Part shown: piece by piece, positions 1 through 11,010 of the stretch
Position numbering within the stretch: the first letter of the stretch is position 1
How the letters are laid out: every line of letters starts with the position of its first letter
Source: Vigna angularis
Lineage: Eukaryota > Streptophyta > Magnoliopsida > Fabales > Fabaceae
Length of the DNA stretch: 64,000 nt
Assembly: GCF_016808095.1 (NCBI RefSeq)
Contig: NC_068977.1
Span: 23,833,364-23,897,363, forward strand
Direction of reading: 5' to 3'
Position numbers and translations under genes: made by a program
The notes under the pieces: generated by a model
What the model was told of the DNA's origin: nothing
Database searches by the model: none
Seen by the model: the letters and a program-made list of their open reading frames with translations, nothing else

Positions 1-2703
1 ATCAATGCTCTTCAAAAGATACTCGGGATTTAGAAACAAGCGTTCATTACCTTTCCACATCAATAACACATTAGAGTCATAAGTACCTTCTATAATTTCA
101 GCTCTGTTTACTACTGTTCTGTCCATCATTGCAGTAAAATTATTCAAGCATGTTGGAATTCCTTCTGACAAGTTATTCCTTGAAAGATCAAAAACAAGAA
201 TTTTCCTCAACTGACAGAGATGTACTGGAACACTTCCAAAGAAGCGATTCGATCGCAAACTTAAGATTTTCAAGTGTTGTAAACTGTCTCCGATCCATGA
301 AGGTATTAGACCATGAAACAAGTTTTCGCTCAAGTCTAATGTCTCTAAATCAGTGTAACTTTTCAATGTGAGTGGTAGCTCCCCAGTTAAACTGTTGTTT
401 CGTAAGAGCAAAGCTCCCAAATTAACAAGATCACCCATTGACTTTGGAATCTTCCCAGACAAATTATTATTGCTTAGATCAAGAAATTCCAGAGAACTTA
501 GACGTTCCCAGCAGTCCGGCAATTGTCCCATTATTTGATTCTTTGATAAATCCAGTATGTTGATGTTTGCAGTTGCTCCTTTTCCACATACAAATCCATC
601 CAAATCTGAAATCATATTTTGGGAAAGATCCAAGGAGCCAACTTGTGAAAAAAAAGTAGGAACTCCACCTTCAAGTTGATTAGAATTTAGAATTACTGTA
701 TTTCTGTCTGCCTTGGTAAGCTTGATTGATAAATTTGGGATTATACCTTTGAGACTGTTGTAAGATATGTTCAAAGTACTTATAGATTGTAACTTGTTCC
801 AAAACCAAACTGGTACATAGTCATCAATCTCAGCATCAGAAATATCTAGAAAGCTTAAGGAAGTTTGATTCAGGAGCCAATTTGGAAAACTAGGACCCAA
901 CTTGCAAGAAGCAAGTTCCAAATTAAATAATTGGAAAGGTGGAATCCAGGTTGTAGAGAACTTTAGCGACAATGAGTTGTGTGATAAGTCTAAATCCATC
1001 AATTTGGACAAATTTGTAAAATAAAATTCATATATATCACCCTCGAAGTTATTCTCCCGCAGGTGAAGAATCTCCAACTCATACAGCAGCCCAATGCTTT
1101 CTGGTATTTCTCCAGTTAACCTATTACTGGAGACATCTAATAGCCTCAAATATGACAACATTGAAGAGTTTCTAATGAGGCCAGAAATTTTCCCATTCAA
1201 GTTGTTACTTCTAAGGTGTAACTCTTGTAGTGTGTATATATTTCCTAGGGATGCTGGGATCTGACCATGCAGTTTGTTGTAGGAAAGGGAAACAACTTCA
1301 AGAGAGTTCATTGCTTTCCCAAATCCATCTGGAATGGGACCTTCTAACAAATTACCGTTAAGGGAAAGTGCATGAAGATTGGTGGTGAAGTTGGAAATCA
1401 AGTGAAATATGGTAGTAGATTTCAATGCATTAAAGGAGAGATCAAGGGTGACAAGAGAAGTTGAAGACTTGCCTATGGAAGCAGATGGAACAAGAAAATT
1501 TTCATCAGCAAGATTGCATTGTACCAGATAAAGTTCTTGTAGTGTGGAGCTGAAGTTGAAATTTCCTAGAATCGTTGATGATATGAGGTTATTGACAGAG
1601 AGATCAAGGACCACAAGAGAAGGAAAGTTCAGATAATAAGGAAAGGAGAAAACATTATTCTCACGAAAATAAAGCTCTTGAAGATTATGGCTATGGTTGA
1701 CCAACAATTGAATTGTTGATGACGTCAACATATTACCAGAGAGATCAAGGATGGAAAGAGAAGTGGAAAGGTTGGTATGAGAAGGAAACAAAGATGAAAC
1801 ATTGTTATCTAAAAGATTACATCGGACTAGACTCAACTCTCTCAAGTTTGTAATAAGCTCACTGATCATTTGTAGCCAGTGACGAGAGTAAGCAAGATTA
1901 GTCAATGAATCCAAACCAAGAGTTGTTAATGAAGAGAGAGAAGATAGCCATTTTGCACCATTAACTGTTAGATCAAAATTGCCACCGAGTCTAAGAGAAT
2001 GCAAGAGAGGAAGATTTCCAACCTTGAAAGGGATTGATCCAGACAGTAATGTAAACCCAAAATTAAGATACTTCAACTGTGAGAGGTTTCCTAGCTGATA
2101 AGGAATTTCTCCTTCAAGATAATAATTGTCACTTAGATCTAAATATTGTAAACTTGCAAGTTTCCTTAGTTGAGAAGGGATTGGTCCATTGAGAGAATTT
2201 CCTTTCAGATCAAGATACTGCAACTTTGACAGATTTCCCAGTTCATAAGGAATCCTCCCATAAAAATTCACATTTGATAGATTGAGATATCTTAATTTTT
2301 TGAAGGAGCCCATGTGCTGAGGAAGATGCGTTCTACTATAATCAAAATTATTGCTAAGATCCAAATATTCCATGTTTGTTAAGTCAATCAATGAAGTAAG
2401 ACTGATTGAACCTGTCAAAAAATGAATTTTGGAACCACGAAGATCGAGAATCCGTACGTCACCTGTTTCATTGTTGCATTGAATGCCTCTCCATTTGCAG
2501 CAGTCTCTGTTACTGTCATCATCCCTCCATGTGGACAGCATGCCAGAACGATCTGTGAGACCTTGTTTGAAGTTGAGAAGTGACTCTCTCTCCCTCTCTA
2601 TGCACTTCACATGTGATGACGACATGAATGCATGAATGCGCACTTGAGTATGTAAAACGAGCATTGATAATGCAAACAATACTTTTAGTAAGAAAGACGC
2701 CAT
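1..2703 (-). CDS. LRR receptor-like protein (RLP), N-terminal 901 codons; C-terminus beyond window
   Basis: A single open frame reads on the minus strand from an ATG at 2703 to the window edge with no stop. The first 25 residues are a hydrophobic signal peptide. An LRR N-terminal cap follows, with Cys34 (CIERERESLLNFKQ), the Cys68-Cys69 pair and Cys76 (CCKWRGIQC). After it come many extracellular LRRs of the form LxxLxLSxNxLxGxIP. Around residue 883 the motif WKGNERLF begins, which in EIX/Cf-type RLPs lies just before the last few LRRs, so the missing part should be those LRRs, a transmembrane helix and a short tail without kinase. Family role: plasma-membrane perception of pathogen or developmental ligands, signalling through partner kinases such as SOBIR1. 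The family usually has about 950-1,100 residues, and a single exon is typical. The specific ligand cannot be told. The start is chosen because it gives the signal peptide directly before the cap. Confidence 0.93.
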   Translation of the reverse strand, partial: MASFLLKVLFALSMLVLHTQVRIHAFMSSSHVKCIERERESLLNFKQGLTDRSGMLSTWRDDDSNRDCCKWRGIQCNNETGDVRILDLRGSKIHFLTGSISLTSLIDLTNMEYLDLSNNFDYSRTHLPQHMGSFKKLRYLNLSNVNFYGRIPYELGNLSKLQYLDLKGNSLNGPIPSQLRKLASLQYLDLSDNYYLEGEIPYQLGNLSQLKYLNFGFTLLSGSIPFKVGNLPLLHSLRLGGNFDLTVNGAKWLSSLSSLTTLGLDSLTNLAYSRHWLQMISELITNLRELSLVRCNLLDNNVSSLFPSHTNLSTSLSILDLSGNMLTSSTIQLLVNHSHNLQELYFRENNVFSFPYYLNFPSLVVLDLSVNNLISSTILGNFNFSSTLQELYLVQCNLADENFLVPSASIGKSSTSLVTLDLSFNALKSTTIFHLISNFTTNLHALSLNGNLLEGPIPDGFGKAMNSLEVVSLSYNKLHGQIPASLGNIYTLQELHLRSNNLNGKISGLIRNSSMLSYLRLLDVSSNRLTGEIPESIGLLYELEILHLRENNFEGDIYEFYFTNLSKLMDLDLSHNSLSLKFSTTWIPPFQLFNLELASCKLGPSFPNWLLNQTSLSFLDISDAEIDDYVPVWFWNKLQSISTLNISYNSLKGIIPNLSIKLTKADRNTVILNSNQLEGGVPTFFSQVGSLDLSQNMISDLDGFVCGKGATANINILDLSKNQIMGQLPDCWERLSSLEFLDLSNNNLSGKIPKSMGDLVNLGALLLRNNSLTGELPLTLKSYTDLETLDLSENLFHGLIPSWIGDSLQHLKILSLRSNRFFGSVPVHLCQLRKILVFDLSRNNLSEGIPTCLNNFTAMMDRTVVNRAEIIEGTYDSNVLLMWKGNERLFLNPEYLLKSID

Positions 2704-3895
2704 TACAGTTTTCCAGATATGAACTTTCTTCTACGCTGTGAACTTTGATAAGTGAAAGAACAAAAGCACTATAAATGATGATTTGTAATGTGATGACTAT
2801 CCAGCAATTTAACAGTCTGTACACAATTGTTCGTAAGACTTCATTTCCGTCTTTGTTGACTACTCCAAGTCAAATAAGGAAGAATGTTTCTAAACGTAAA
2901 ACTAACTAAATGGAAATAAAATGAAAGGAAACTATAACTTTTATATATATATATATATAAACTTGATATGTTTGATTAATTCTGATGCTAGACATGTGAT
3001 ATTTATACTGATATTAATCCTACATTATTGATTTGACATGATAATTTTTATTAATGATTTAAACACAATTACAAAAAATATTAAATTATTAAAAATTGAC
3101 AAATTAAAATAAACATAAAAAAATCAAAATAAAATAGACAAAAATAAAAACTAAAATTATATATATATATATATATATTATATTTAGAAAGTCTAGGTGA
3201 GTTATAATATCAAGATTCAACATAATCAGGTCCAGTTTCAAGGCTAAAATAATTTATAGAAGTATTTAGATATTGATGGATATATATTTGATCTGAATGA
3301 TTTGATATTCACGAATACTCCGTTTTATTAAAATATTTTAAATGTTTTAAGTGACCATTTTAATGCATTGAAAAAGCAAAGCATAAACAACAAAAGCACC
3401 TAAACTCCTTTTAAATTATTATGATTAGAGACGAGAACTAACAGATTGTATGCTAGAACTAGTATTCCACGGCAGATATTTTTTGTAAATGTTATTTTTA
3501 CGTTTTCCAAATTTTATTTTTGTACGCAATTGTTATTTTTATTTCTTTACAGTCACAAACTTAGTTAGTTTGTGGCTGTTTCCTTTGCAAAACCCTATTT
3601 GAAAGTTTGGATAAAGAGAATACTTACACAATCAGAAATAAAGAGCTTCGTGGACAACTTCGTATACTAATGGGATATTAATCAAGGCTGACAATAGAAG
3701 TTTTATTCACTTATAATGTAAATCTGGTTATTTCTACGCTTAATTACTAATTTAATTTTTATTTTGGTTGAAAATTTTCAACTCGATGTTCTTAATTTTT
3801 TGTTTGAATTGGGTTTCAATTTTTAAAAAAAGTATTGTATCTCAATTTTTGAAAGAGTGTTTTAATTAAGGGTGATTTTTCCCCAACCTCCTTTA
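2704..3895. other. AT-rich upstream region of the RLP gene
   Basis: No gene is visible. The first few hundred bases should contain the minus-strand promoter and 5' leader of the receptor-like gene. Short (TA)n runs occur near 2943-2960 and 3160-3180. The rest is AT-rich and without recognisable repeats. Confidence 0.5.
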
Positions 3896-4788
3896 CCACC
3901 ATCTTGTCACGATAAATGAAAGTTAGTCCGTTTACAATCATCAGACTCTTACCCATTCTTCTCACACTACAAAGAGTTATTAGAAAGAATGGTAAGATAT
4001 CATTTTCCTTATAATGTTAATATTGTCATTATACATATTAGATGTTATTTTAAATAATAATGTTTTTTTCTTATGTTACAAGTTATCCTTGGTTGAGGAG
4101 AAACCAATTCACTCCAAAAAGTCGTTAGGATATCCTTGCTACAACAATTGGACGACCGGAGCATCCTGAAAGAGTGCATATTGTTGGAATCGACGTTGGC
4201 ATTTGACATTATTTTGGGAGCTCCTCGAATGCGAGGACTTTACCACTCTCACATTGTTTGACTATGAAGAAAGGCTGTCGTAGGAGATCACTAAGAAGGT
4301 TAGGGCGTAGATATATGATGAAGTCATTTTTAAGTGACTGAAAGGGTATACGTCAGTTCCAACAACAATTTGATAGTTATAGCATCCGTCTGCAAGCATC
4401 TCCTCCAAGAGAACATGTTGTTTTTCACATAAGTAAAATTAATAATAATTTTATGCAAACTTATGAAATTCATTATGTTTTCTTTATATAAGCTAACATT
4501 GGGTGTAACAGGTAGAAACGGTAAAGGTAGTTATTCAACTTCAGTCGTCCCAAGGGACGCATGGACTACACTCGTCCATGTCAGCTATATGTTTTGGAAG
4601 GTACCGGGAAGACACTAGTGGCTTATGGAAAAGTGTTTGAGGCAGTCATTATTGTACATGGCATGGAGATATCGGATGATGAGTCAAGGTCACGGTAGTT
4701 CTTGTGCCTATACATGAGATATTTACTGTGGCATAAGGATTTCAATCTTTTGTCGCTTGACTTAGACTATTGGTGGGTTCTATTTCTG

Positions 4789-4824
<36 letters not shown>

Positions 4825-5650
4825 CCCCCCCCCCCACGGTATGGACTCTCATTAAACACTTCTCAATTTTGAGCTTTACATGTTATTGATGTTTAGACTT
4901 AAATATTTTTCCATGTTACAAGAGACGCTTGAAAAGGAAATTCCTACACACAAGAAGGTTCATTTATCTGAGGACGACCCTTTTGGTGCATTACACCAAC
5001 TTATTAACATCATTGTAGACGAGTCAATGACGACTACGTGGGATCTACTGTATTTGATAGACACTCTGACATCCCATTGTATTTGCATTGAGGAAATACG
5101 AATTGAATATTACCCTGATTTAGTTGTGGATGATGTAAGTTTAGGAACCATTCTTTATATAAAATTGATTTATGTAGGTACTTATATGAAATAATATTTT
5201 TGTTTTTATGTATATGTTTGGTGTCAGTAACAATTTGGGGTTCAATGATGTTTATGGATTCATTGACCCCCAACTCACTCATGAAGGCAATAAATTTGGT
5301 GACATCCAACAATACATCACCAACTACTTTGGACGGGGCAAGAAGATATATTGTGTCCTTTATTTTGTTGGGTAAGTGTAGTTTGTTAACTTGAAAGTTT
5401 CATTTGTGATTTTAAGACTTAACAATTTAGTTATTATCTATTTCCAACGACATTGGCAGCTACTTGTGGTTTCTCTACCGGATAACGTTGTTGCATGGTT
5501 TTGCTCATTACATAAGTCTCCTTTCAAAATCTCAATTAAGTAGTAGATTGGTAAGAACCTTAATGTTATGAACTTTATTTGTTATATAAGTGTATCCTAA
5601 AACATTCTTTTTTTCATAATTCATTTGCAGTGCATATGATGTTAGGGAAA
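3896..5650 (+). pseudogene. degenerate CACTA/En-Spm-like element protein with Ulp1-type (C48) protease module
   Basis: Broken coding pieces read on the plus strand in shifting frames. Around 4555-4700 a segment contains LVAYGKVFEAVIIVHG. Around 4960-5140 a piece starts DDPFGALHQLINIIV. At 5225-5370, in a frame other than the longest open one, it reads YGFIDPQLTHEGNKFGD. At 5453-5540 it reads HWQLLVVSLPDNVVAWFCSL and stops soon after. This order resembles the C-terminal Ulp1-like module of legume CACTA-type transposon proteins, where HW supplies the catalytic His. Frameshifts, stops and a poly-C tract inside the region show that it is dead. Terminal CACTA repeats were not found, so the element limits are approximate. 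The family assignment is from remembered sequence patterns. Confidence 0.55.
4790..4835. repeat. poly-C tract (46 bp with one T)
   Basis: Thirty-two C, one T and thirteen C in a row. It lies inside the degenerate Ulp1-like remnant. Confidence 0.97.
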
Positions 5651-7281
5651 TCAAGTGCTAATGTTAAACAGCTTGGACAGTTGGCCCTCAAGGTTCGATA
5701 CTTTGGCCATACTTTCTTATAATTTTTTGTCCAGCTATGTTTACTAATTAATTGTTATTGTCATGATAGATTGTAGTTTAATAGACAAACCGACTTATAT
5801 GAGCGCGATTACTATATAATGAATTGGATGACGACAACTATTTGTGCCTATATTACAAGTGGCTGAGAAACGATAATATTTTCATTTAGTAAAAGAAACT
5901 TGTACATCGTTTGAAAATCATATATACTAATTGAATTCATTGTGTTATATGCAAAGATTCAAGACTCTTGTTCCACTTTCCAACATGTCCATTAATTTCA
6001 TAAGGAAGACCCTTGAAAAATATATCATATATTTGTACAATAGTATGTAGTTGTTAGGTTATAATATTATATATTAGAATATGGGAAAATTGACTTTCTA
6101 TATATATGGTTATAACTCTTTACTTTATTGAAAAATATATTTTAGTATGTATTTGTGATGTACGTATTTTATATATTATGCAGGTGTTTATGTGATTTTT
6201 GTGATGTAGGATGTCACAAAAACAAAACCACATCTAAAAAAGAGAATAGATCTTAGACAACGATTATAGTAAAAATCGATGCAGAAAATGGTATATGGCA
6301 TCGATTTTAGCTCAAACCAAGGCCATAAACCTTTACATTAAACAAATATTTTAAATTAAATTGGACATATGGCAGCGCATCTAGGAACCAAAGTAGAATA
6401 GGGTCTATAGTAGTAGTTGTTGTTGAAATCGCTAGCATAAACCCAAAATTATTTCATTTTTTTTAATTTTTTTCTCTTTACTGCTTCGATTTTCTTATAA
6501 CCGAAGGAGAATCTTCAACTTTTGGCTTTGATTTTGAATGAAGGCTAAAAGCCTTCTTTTTTTTATTTCGCCTTAATATGCTTCAGTTCTAAAATCGTTG
6601 CCATAAGTCCAAAATAACCATTGTCGTTTCGCTGCATAGGGCTCGTGTCTTGCTTACCTTATCGGGATGGGAATGTGACTCATTGTTTGCTACCGAGTTA
6701 TCTTGTCGACCTTGGGATACAATACATATGTCTTAAACAAATTCGAGACATGACTCACTGTTTGTCACATTAGGAAAAAATCAATGGCAATGACCAATGA
6801 GGATTAAATACATGACTTTCTAAAAGAAGAGAGACAAAAATTAATCAAATTTTGAAAAAGAGATGAAAACTAAAAAGAGGTGATAATTTAAGGACCAACA
6901 ACATATTTAAGCCAAATTAAAATCATTCCAAATTTCAAAAATTATGAAAGCATATCTAAATTTATTTTGCAAGTTTGGCCGAAGTAAATATAATTTATGA
7001 CATCAATAAAAAAAATTATTTTCAAATAAACTTAGTCATAGTTATGAATTTTATATCCAAAATTCATCAATTTATTTATTATTACATGAATAATTATTAA
7101 ACTAAAAATAACACTGAAAATATGCAAAACATATCTATTTAGAAAAAATCTAAACAAACACATACAGTAAATTAGTTATATTAGTTTTTAATAATAAAAG
7201 TTAAATTTTCTGAGTATAACAATTTTCTTAAAAAAAACACTAAAAAACATATAAGAGACTTTAAACTATATGTATACAAAA
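5651..7281. other. non-coding AT-rich stretch with CACTA-like subterminal sequence
   Basis: No open frame of note. Between about 6230 and 6640 there are short variants of a phrase built on AAAATCGATG / ATCGATTTTAG / GATTTTCTTATAACCGAAG. They resemble the repeated subterminal phrases of legume CACTA elements and probably belong to the same dead element as the Ulp1 remnant. The last 500 bases before 7282 show nothing recognisable. Confidence 0.4.
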
Positions 7282-8748
7282 TATGAAGACCTATAAAATG
7301 ACATTTTAGAACGGGTGGTGGTGTAAAAAATACGAAAACTCGATTATTTTAATATTAAATGATTTTATTGTAAATAGTTTTGTTATAAACGAGTTTCATT
7401 ATTTTAAAACACACCATCTCTCTAGAAATCACTTTTCTAGAGTCTTTTATCTTCTCTCTAAGGGTTCTTGTACCCTATTCATCTGTTTGAAGATTAGAGA
7501 CCGCTTATGTAATCTTTGCAGTGAGATCTTCAAGTCTATCTAATCAGTATCTTAAATAGAGTAAGTTCATTTGCTACTATTTCTCTACTTTCACATTCTT
7601 CAGTGCATGTGAGGTTTCTCTCTATTGAATGTATAATATGATCCTTCCCTTCAGTGCTCTATTGCTCAGTGGTTTTAATGGTATACCTTGATTATGTTTT
7701 CGTTGTCTGTAGGTGTTTTTTGGTCTCTTTGAGTTGAGAGAGTAGAGTAGAGTTCTCTAGAGTTGGATTGAGCTCCTAAAAGATTAGGGAAGCTAATGTT
7801 TCTTACTAATTGTTAATTTCTATGTATGATTTATGATTACTTGGATGATAATATGATTTAATTGAAATTGTGATATATGTTATAGTATTTATAGCGTTTG
7901 CATGATGTTAGTTGATGGTATGTTGATGTAATGTTTGACTTGATGTGATTTTGATGATTATTGAATGTATGAATTGTATGTGATTAATAGGAAAAATTCT
8001 GAGATAGGGTTTTGATTTAGAAACCTGATATTTTAGGTTTGAATATATGTTATTTGAGACTTGTTAGAAGTATGAATTAGTTGAAATCTGATCTAGCACT
8101 AATGGATAATCCTTGTTAGTGTTTTGGATAGTTTAAAGTGCAAAATTTGAGGTTTGGAGTACTGAGATTTTGAATTAGTAGGTTTGTGCTAAAGGTGATG
8201 GTTTTTAATCTATGCTTGAATATATTAGGACTTGTTCAAGTTGTTACGTTGTAGAAACTAGGTGTAGAAGGTCTAAATCCGAGTTTAGGCACTTTTCGTG
8301 TTGTCAAATGGTTGAGTGCACATAGTTTTGAGTCTAATGATTAAAGGAGTACTTTGCTTTAATTCTATATGTGATTTTCCATCAATTATAGGGTGTAAGG
8401 AATCCATTTGATCATTAGAACAAAGCTCAAGTACATCAAAGGCTAGTTTCGAAGTTTGTTGTTTGTTGTCACAGGGTTTGAGCACCCTCTAATCCCCTTT
8501 TTTGCACTAGCTTTAGGCTTGACCGCCCCTGGGCTCCCTTTTTCATTAAGAACTCGCTAGAGGGCTCCTGAGCGCCCTCTAGACACCTATTCTAGTGAGT
8601 TTGGAGCTTAGGCGCCCCTTTTTGGGGTTTGAATGTCCCCTAGCCAATTTTTGCATTTTAAGTCTTGGTGTGTCATGTGTTTTCTGATGCACTATTTTTG
8701 TTTTCTTGATGAATGTGAAATGGTTTATATGAGTTTTTATATGTTAAA

Positions 8749-8797
<49 letters not shown>

Positions 8798-8860
8798 ATT
8801 ATGTAGGATATTTAATGATGATGAATAAGTGATTGATAATGTGAGTGATATTGATAATGA
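7282..8860 (+). repeat. 5' LTR of the old element (3' part missing)
   Basis: Homologous to 14791-15541, 17230-17970 and 18100-18155. The match stops near 8855, and about 650 bp present in the other LTR (18155-18325 plus 22163-22641) are absent. This LTR also lacks a short segment (about 100 bp) that flanks the Tat-type solo LTR in the 3' copy. An (AT)n run occupies about 8751-8788. Confidence 0.72.
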
Positions 8861-10140
8861 AGATGCATAAGTGATTGATAATCTATTTGATGAGAGTGAA
8901 TCTCAATTTGTCTCTCAAGAAGACATCTTAGTTAAACAAGCCCACTTTGGGGTCTTGTGGACTCTAATATAGAGACTGAATATTGCAGATTCTCATTCAT
9001 ACTACCAAACAAAATAAGCAATCAACCTAAAATTTGCTAAAATTAAAACATCTAAACACTGTAGCATAGTATGATTATTATCTACTTAATAGGAACCTAA
9101 CTCTAACACATAAAAGGAAAGAGACAACTTTAACACAATATCAAATTCAGAATCACCATGTTAAAAACAATGTTTAGAAACTTAAATGTAATAAAATGCT
9201 AAAAACTTAAAAACAATGTTTAGAAATCATAACAAGAAACAAAGATATGAACTCGTAATGTAGAATTAGCAAAATGAAAGTGCTAGAACAGTAAACGCAA
9301 ATGCAGGAAATGTAAATGGAATTAATGAAAAAATAAGGCTGTAAACTGAATCAAATTTGGAATTCTCATTGCAAGAACATGAAAATGGAAATACAAGATA
9401 CCAGAGTTTCTCATAATCCCACTACCTGTCACCCAATGGAAATGATCCAAGAACTCCATTGAAGCAAAGATTATATCTACTTCTACGAAAGCTTAAAGTC
9501 TAAACGAAATCATGAAACTGAGAAATAGAAAACCTAGTCTAAGTAGTGTCTGACACCCACTACCCGTATTTACACTTTACAAGACTTCCCCTTATATAGG
9601 GAAAGTCAGAAACCGAAAAAGAAAGAAAGGGGAAAAGGGGGAGGAATCACAAACTAACTTTGGAAGCTTCTCGAGTTCCTCTTCTCTAACTAACTCTAAA
9701 CTGCTTTGCTTCCAGCTCAGCACGCTTCATCGGACTGATCATTCTCCTAGCCGATTAGTTTTTGGGCCTACTTCCTTTGGGCCTTGGAGCTTCCGGTTTG
9801 ACCCATGGAGCTTGCGTCAAAACTTCTCTTCTTCTGTTCTTGAAGAACCCTAGGTTGAGGGATGAGAGAATTTGGGGAAAGAAGCCCTCTCTATTGCATG
9901 AATGAAGCATGAAGTAGCAAACCCCCATCTGCTTTGCCTCAACGCAGTATGAAACTACGTTTCATTAAACCACCAAAAGGGCTTCAGTCCATGCCTAAAC
10001 ATTGGCCCAATATCACTCTTATAGAGTTTCCTTTCCTTTCTACTAAAAGATTACTCTCTGTACCATCCCACTTTGCTCTCTGTACCACTACATTTCTTTA
10101 AAATTCTAAAACTATCTTTCATATTTTAAAATATCCTACA
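8861..10140. other. unclassified repeat-like insertion after the truncated 5' LTR
   Basis: No coding sequence is seen. The sequence changes abruptly at the end of the LTR homology. At 9590-9990 it contains features reminiscent of a reverse-oriented LTR or promoter (CCCCTTATATAGGG at 9590, long C/T-rich stretches), but I found no matching partner copy in the window. Confidence 0.3.
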
Positions 10141-10142
10141 CC

Positions 10143-11010
10143 TCATCCATTTTCTTCAACGGATGTCAACATCCATTGAAGAAAAAATTCTTCCACGGAC
10201 GTGCTACATTCGTTAATGGATGTGGCGACATCCGTTGCCTTTTTTTGTTTTTTAGTTTTTAGTTTTTTTTTATTTTTTTTATTTTAAATTAATATATAAA
10301 TATTATTTAATTATTTTAAAATTATTACTTAATTATTTATAAATTAATTTTATTTTATTTAATAAAATAATTATTATTAATTTTAATTTATGTATTATTT
10401 TTTAAATAATAATTCAAAAATTTATTATAAATATATTAAAATGGATGTGGCGACATCCATTACTTTTTTTGTTTTCTAGTTTAATTTTTTTATTTTTTTG
10501 TTTTAAATTAATATATAAATATAATTTAATTATTTTAAAATTATTACTTAATTATTTATAAATTATTTTTCTTTTATTTAATAAAATAATTATTATTAAT
10601 TTTAATTTATGTATTATTATTTAAATAATAATTAAAAAATTTGTTATAAATATATTAAAACGGAACTGGCGACATCCGTTGCCTTTTTTTATTTTTTAGT
10701 TTTTAGTTTTTTAATTTTTTATATTTTAAATTAATATATAAATATTATTTAATTTTTTAAAAATTATTATTTAATTATTTATAAATTAATTTTATTTTAT
10801 TTAATAAAATAATAATTATTATTTTAATTTATATATTATTATTTAAATAATAAATAAAAAACTTTTTAAAAATCTATTAAACGGATGTGGCCACATTCGT
10901 TGAAGTTTTTTTTTAAATAAAAATAATAAACTAAAATATAAAATATGTAAATGGATGTTTCGGATGTCAACATCCGTTGAAGGTGAAACGGATGTTGACA
11001 TCCGTTTATA
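10143..11010. repeat. tandem repeat array, about 220-bp AT-rich units headed by a GGATGT..ACATCC palindrome
   Basis: The phrase GGATGTGGCGACATCC or a variant starts at 10218, 10443, 10662 and 10883, giving periods of 225, 219 and 221. Between these heads lies an AT-rich block of very similar sequence. The array is bracketed by GGATGTCAACATCC at about 10162 and by two facing copies at about 10968 and 10990. Confidence 0.85.

Noticed and set aside
2519..2824. A 101-codon minus-strand frame starting at 2824
   Set aside because: It overlaps the receptor-like gene start in another frame; the frame from 2703 gives signal peptide, cap and LRRs.
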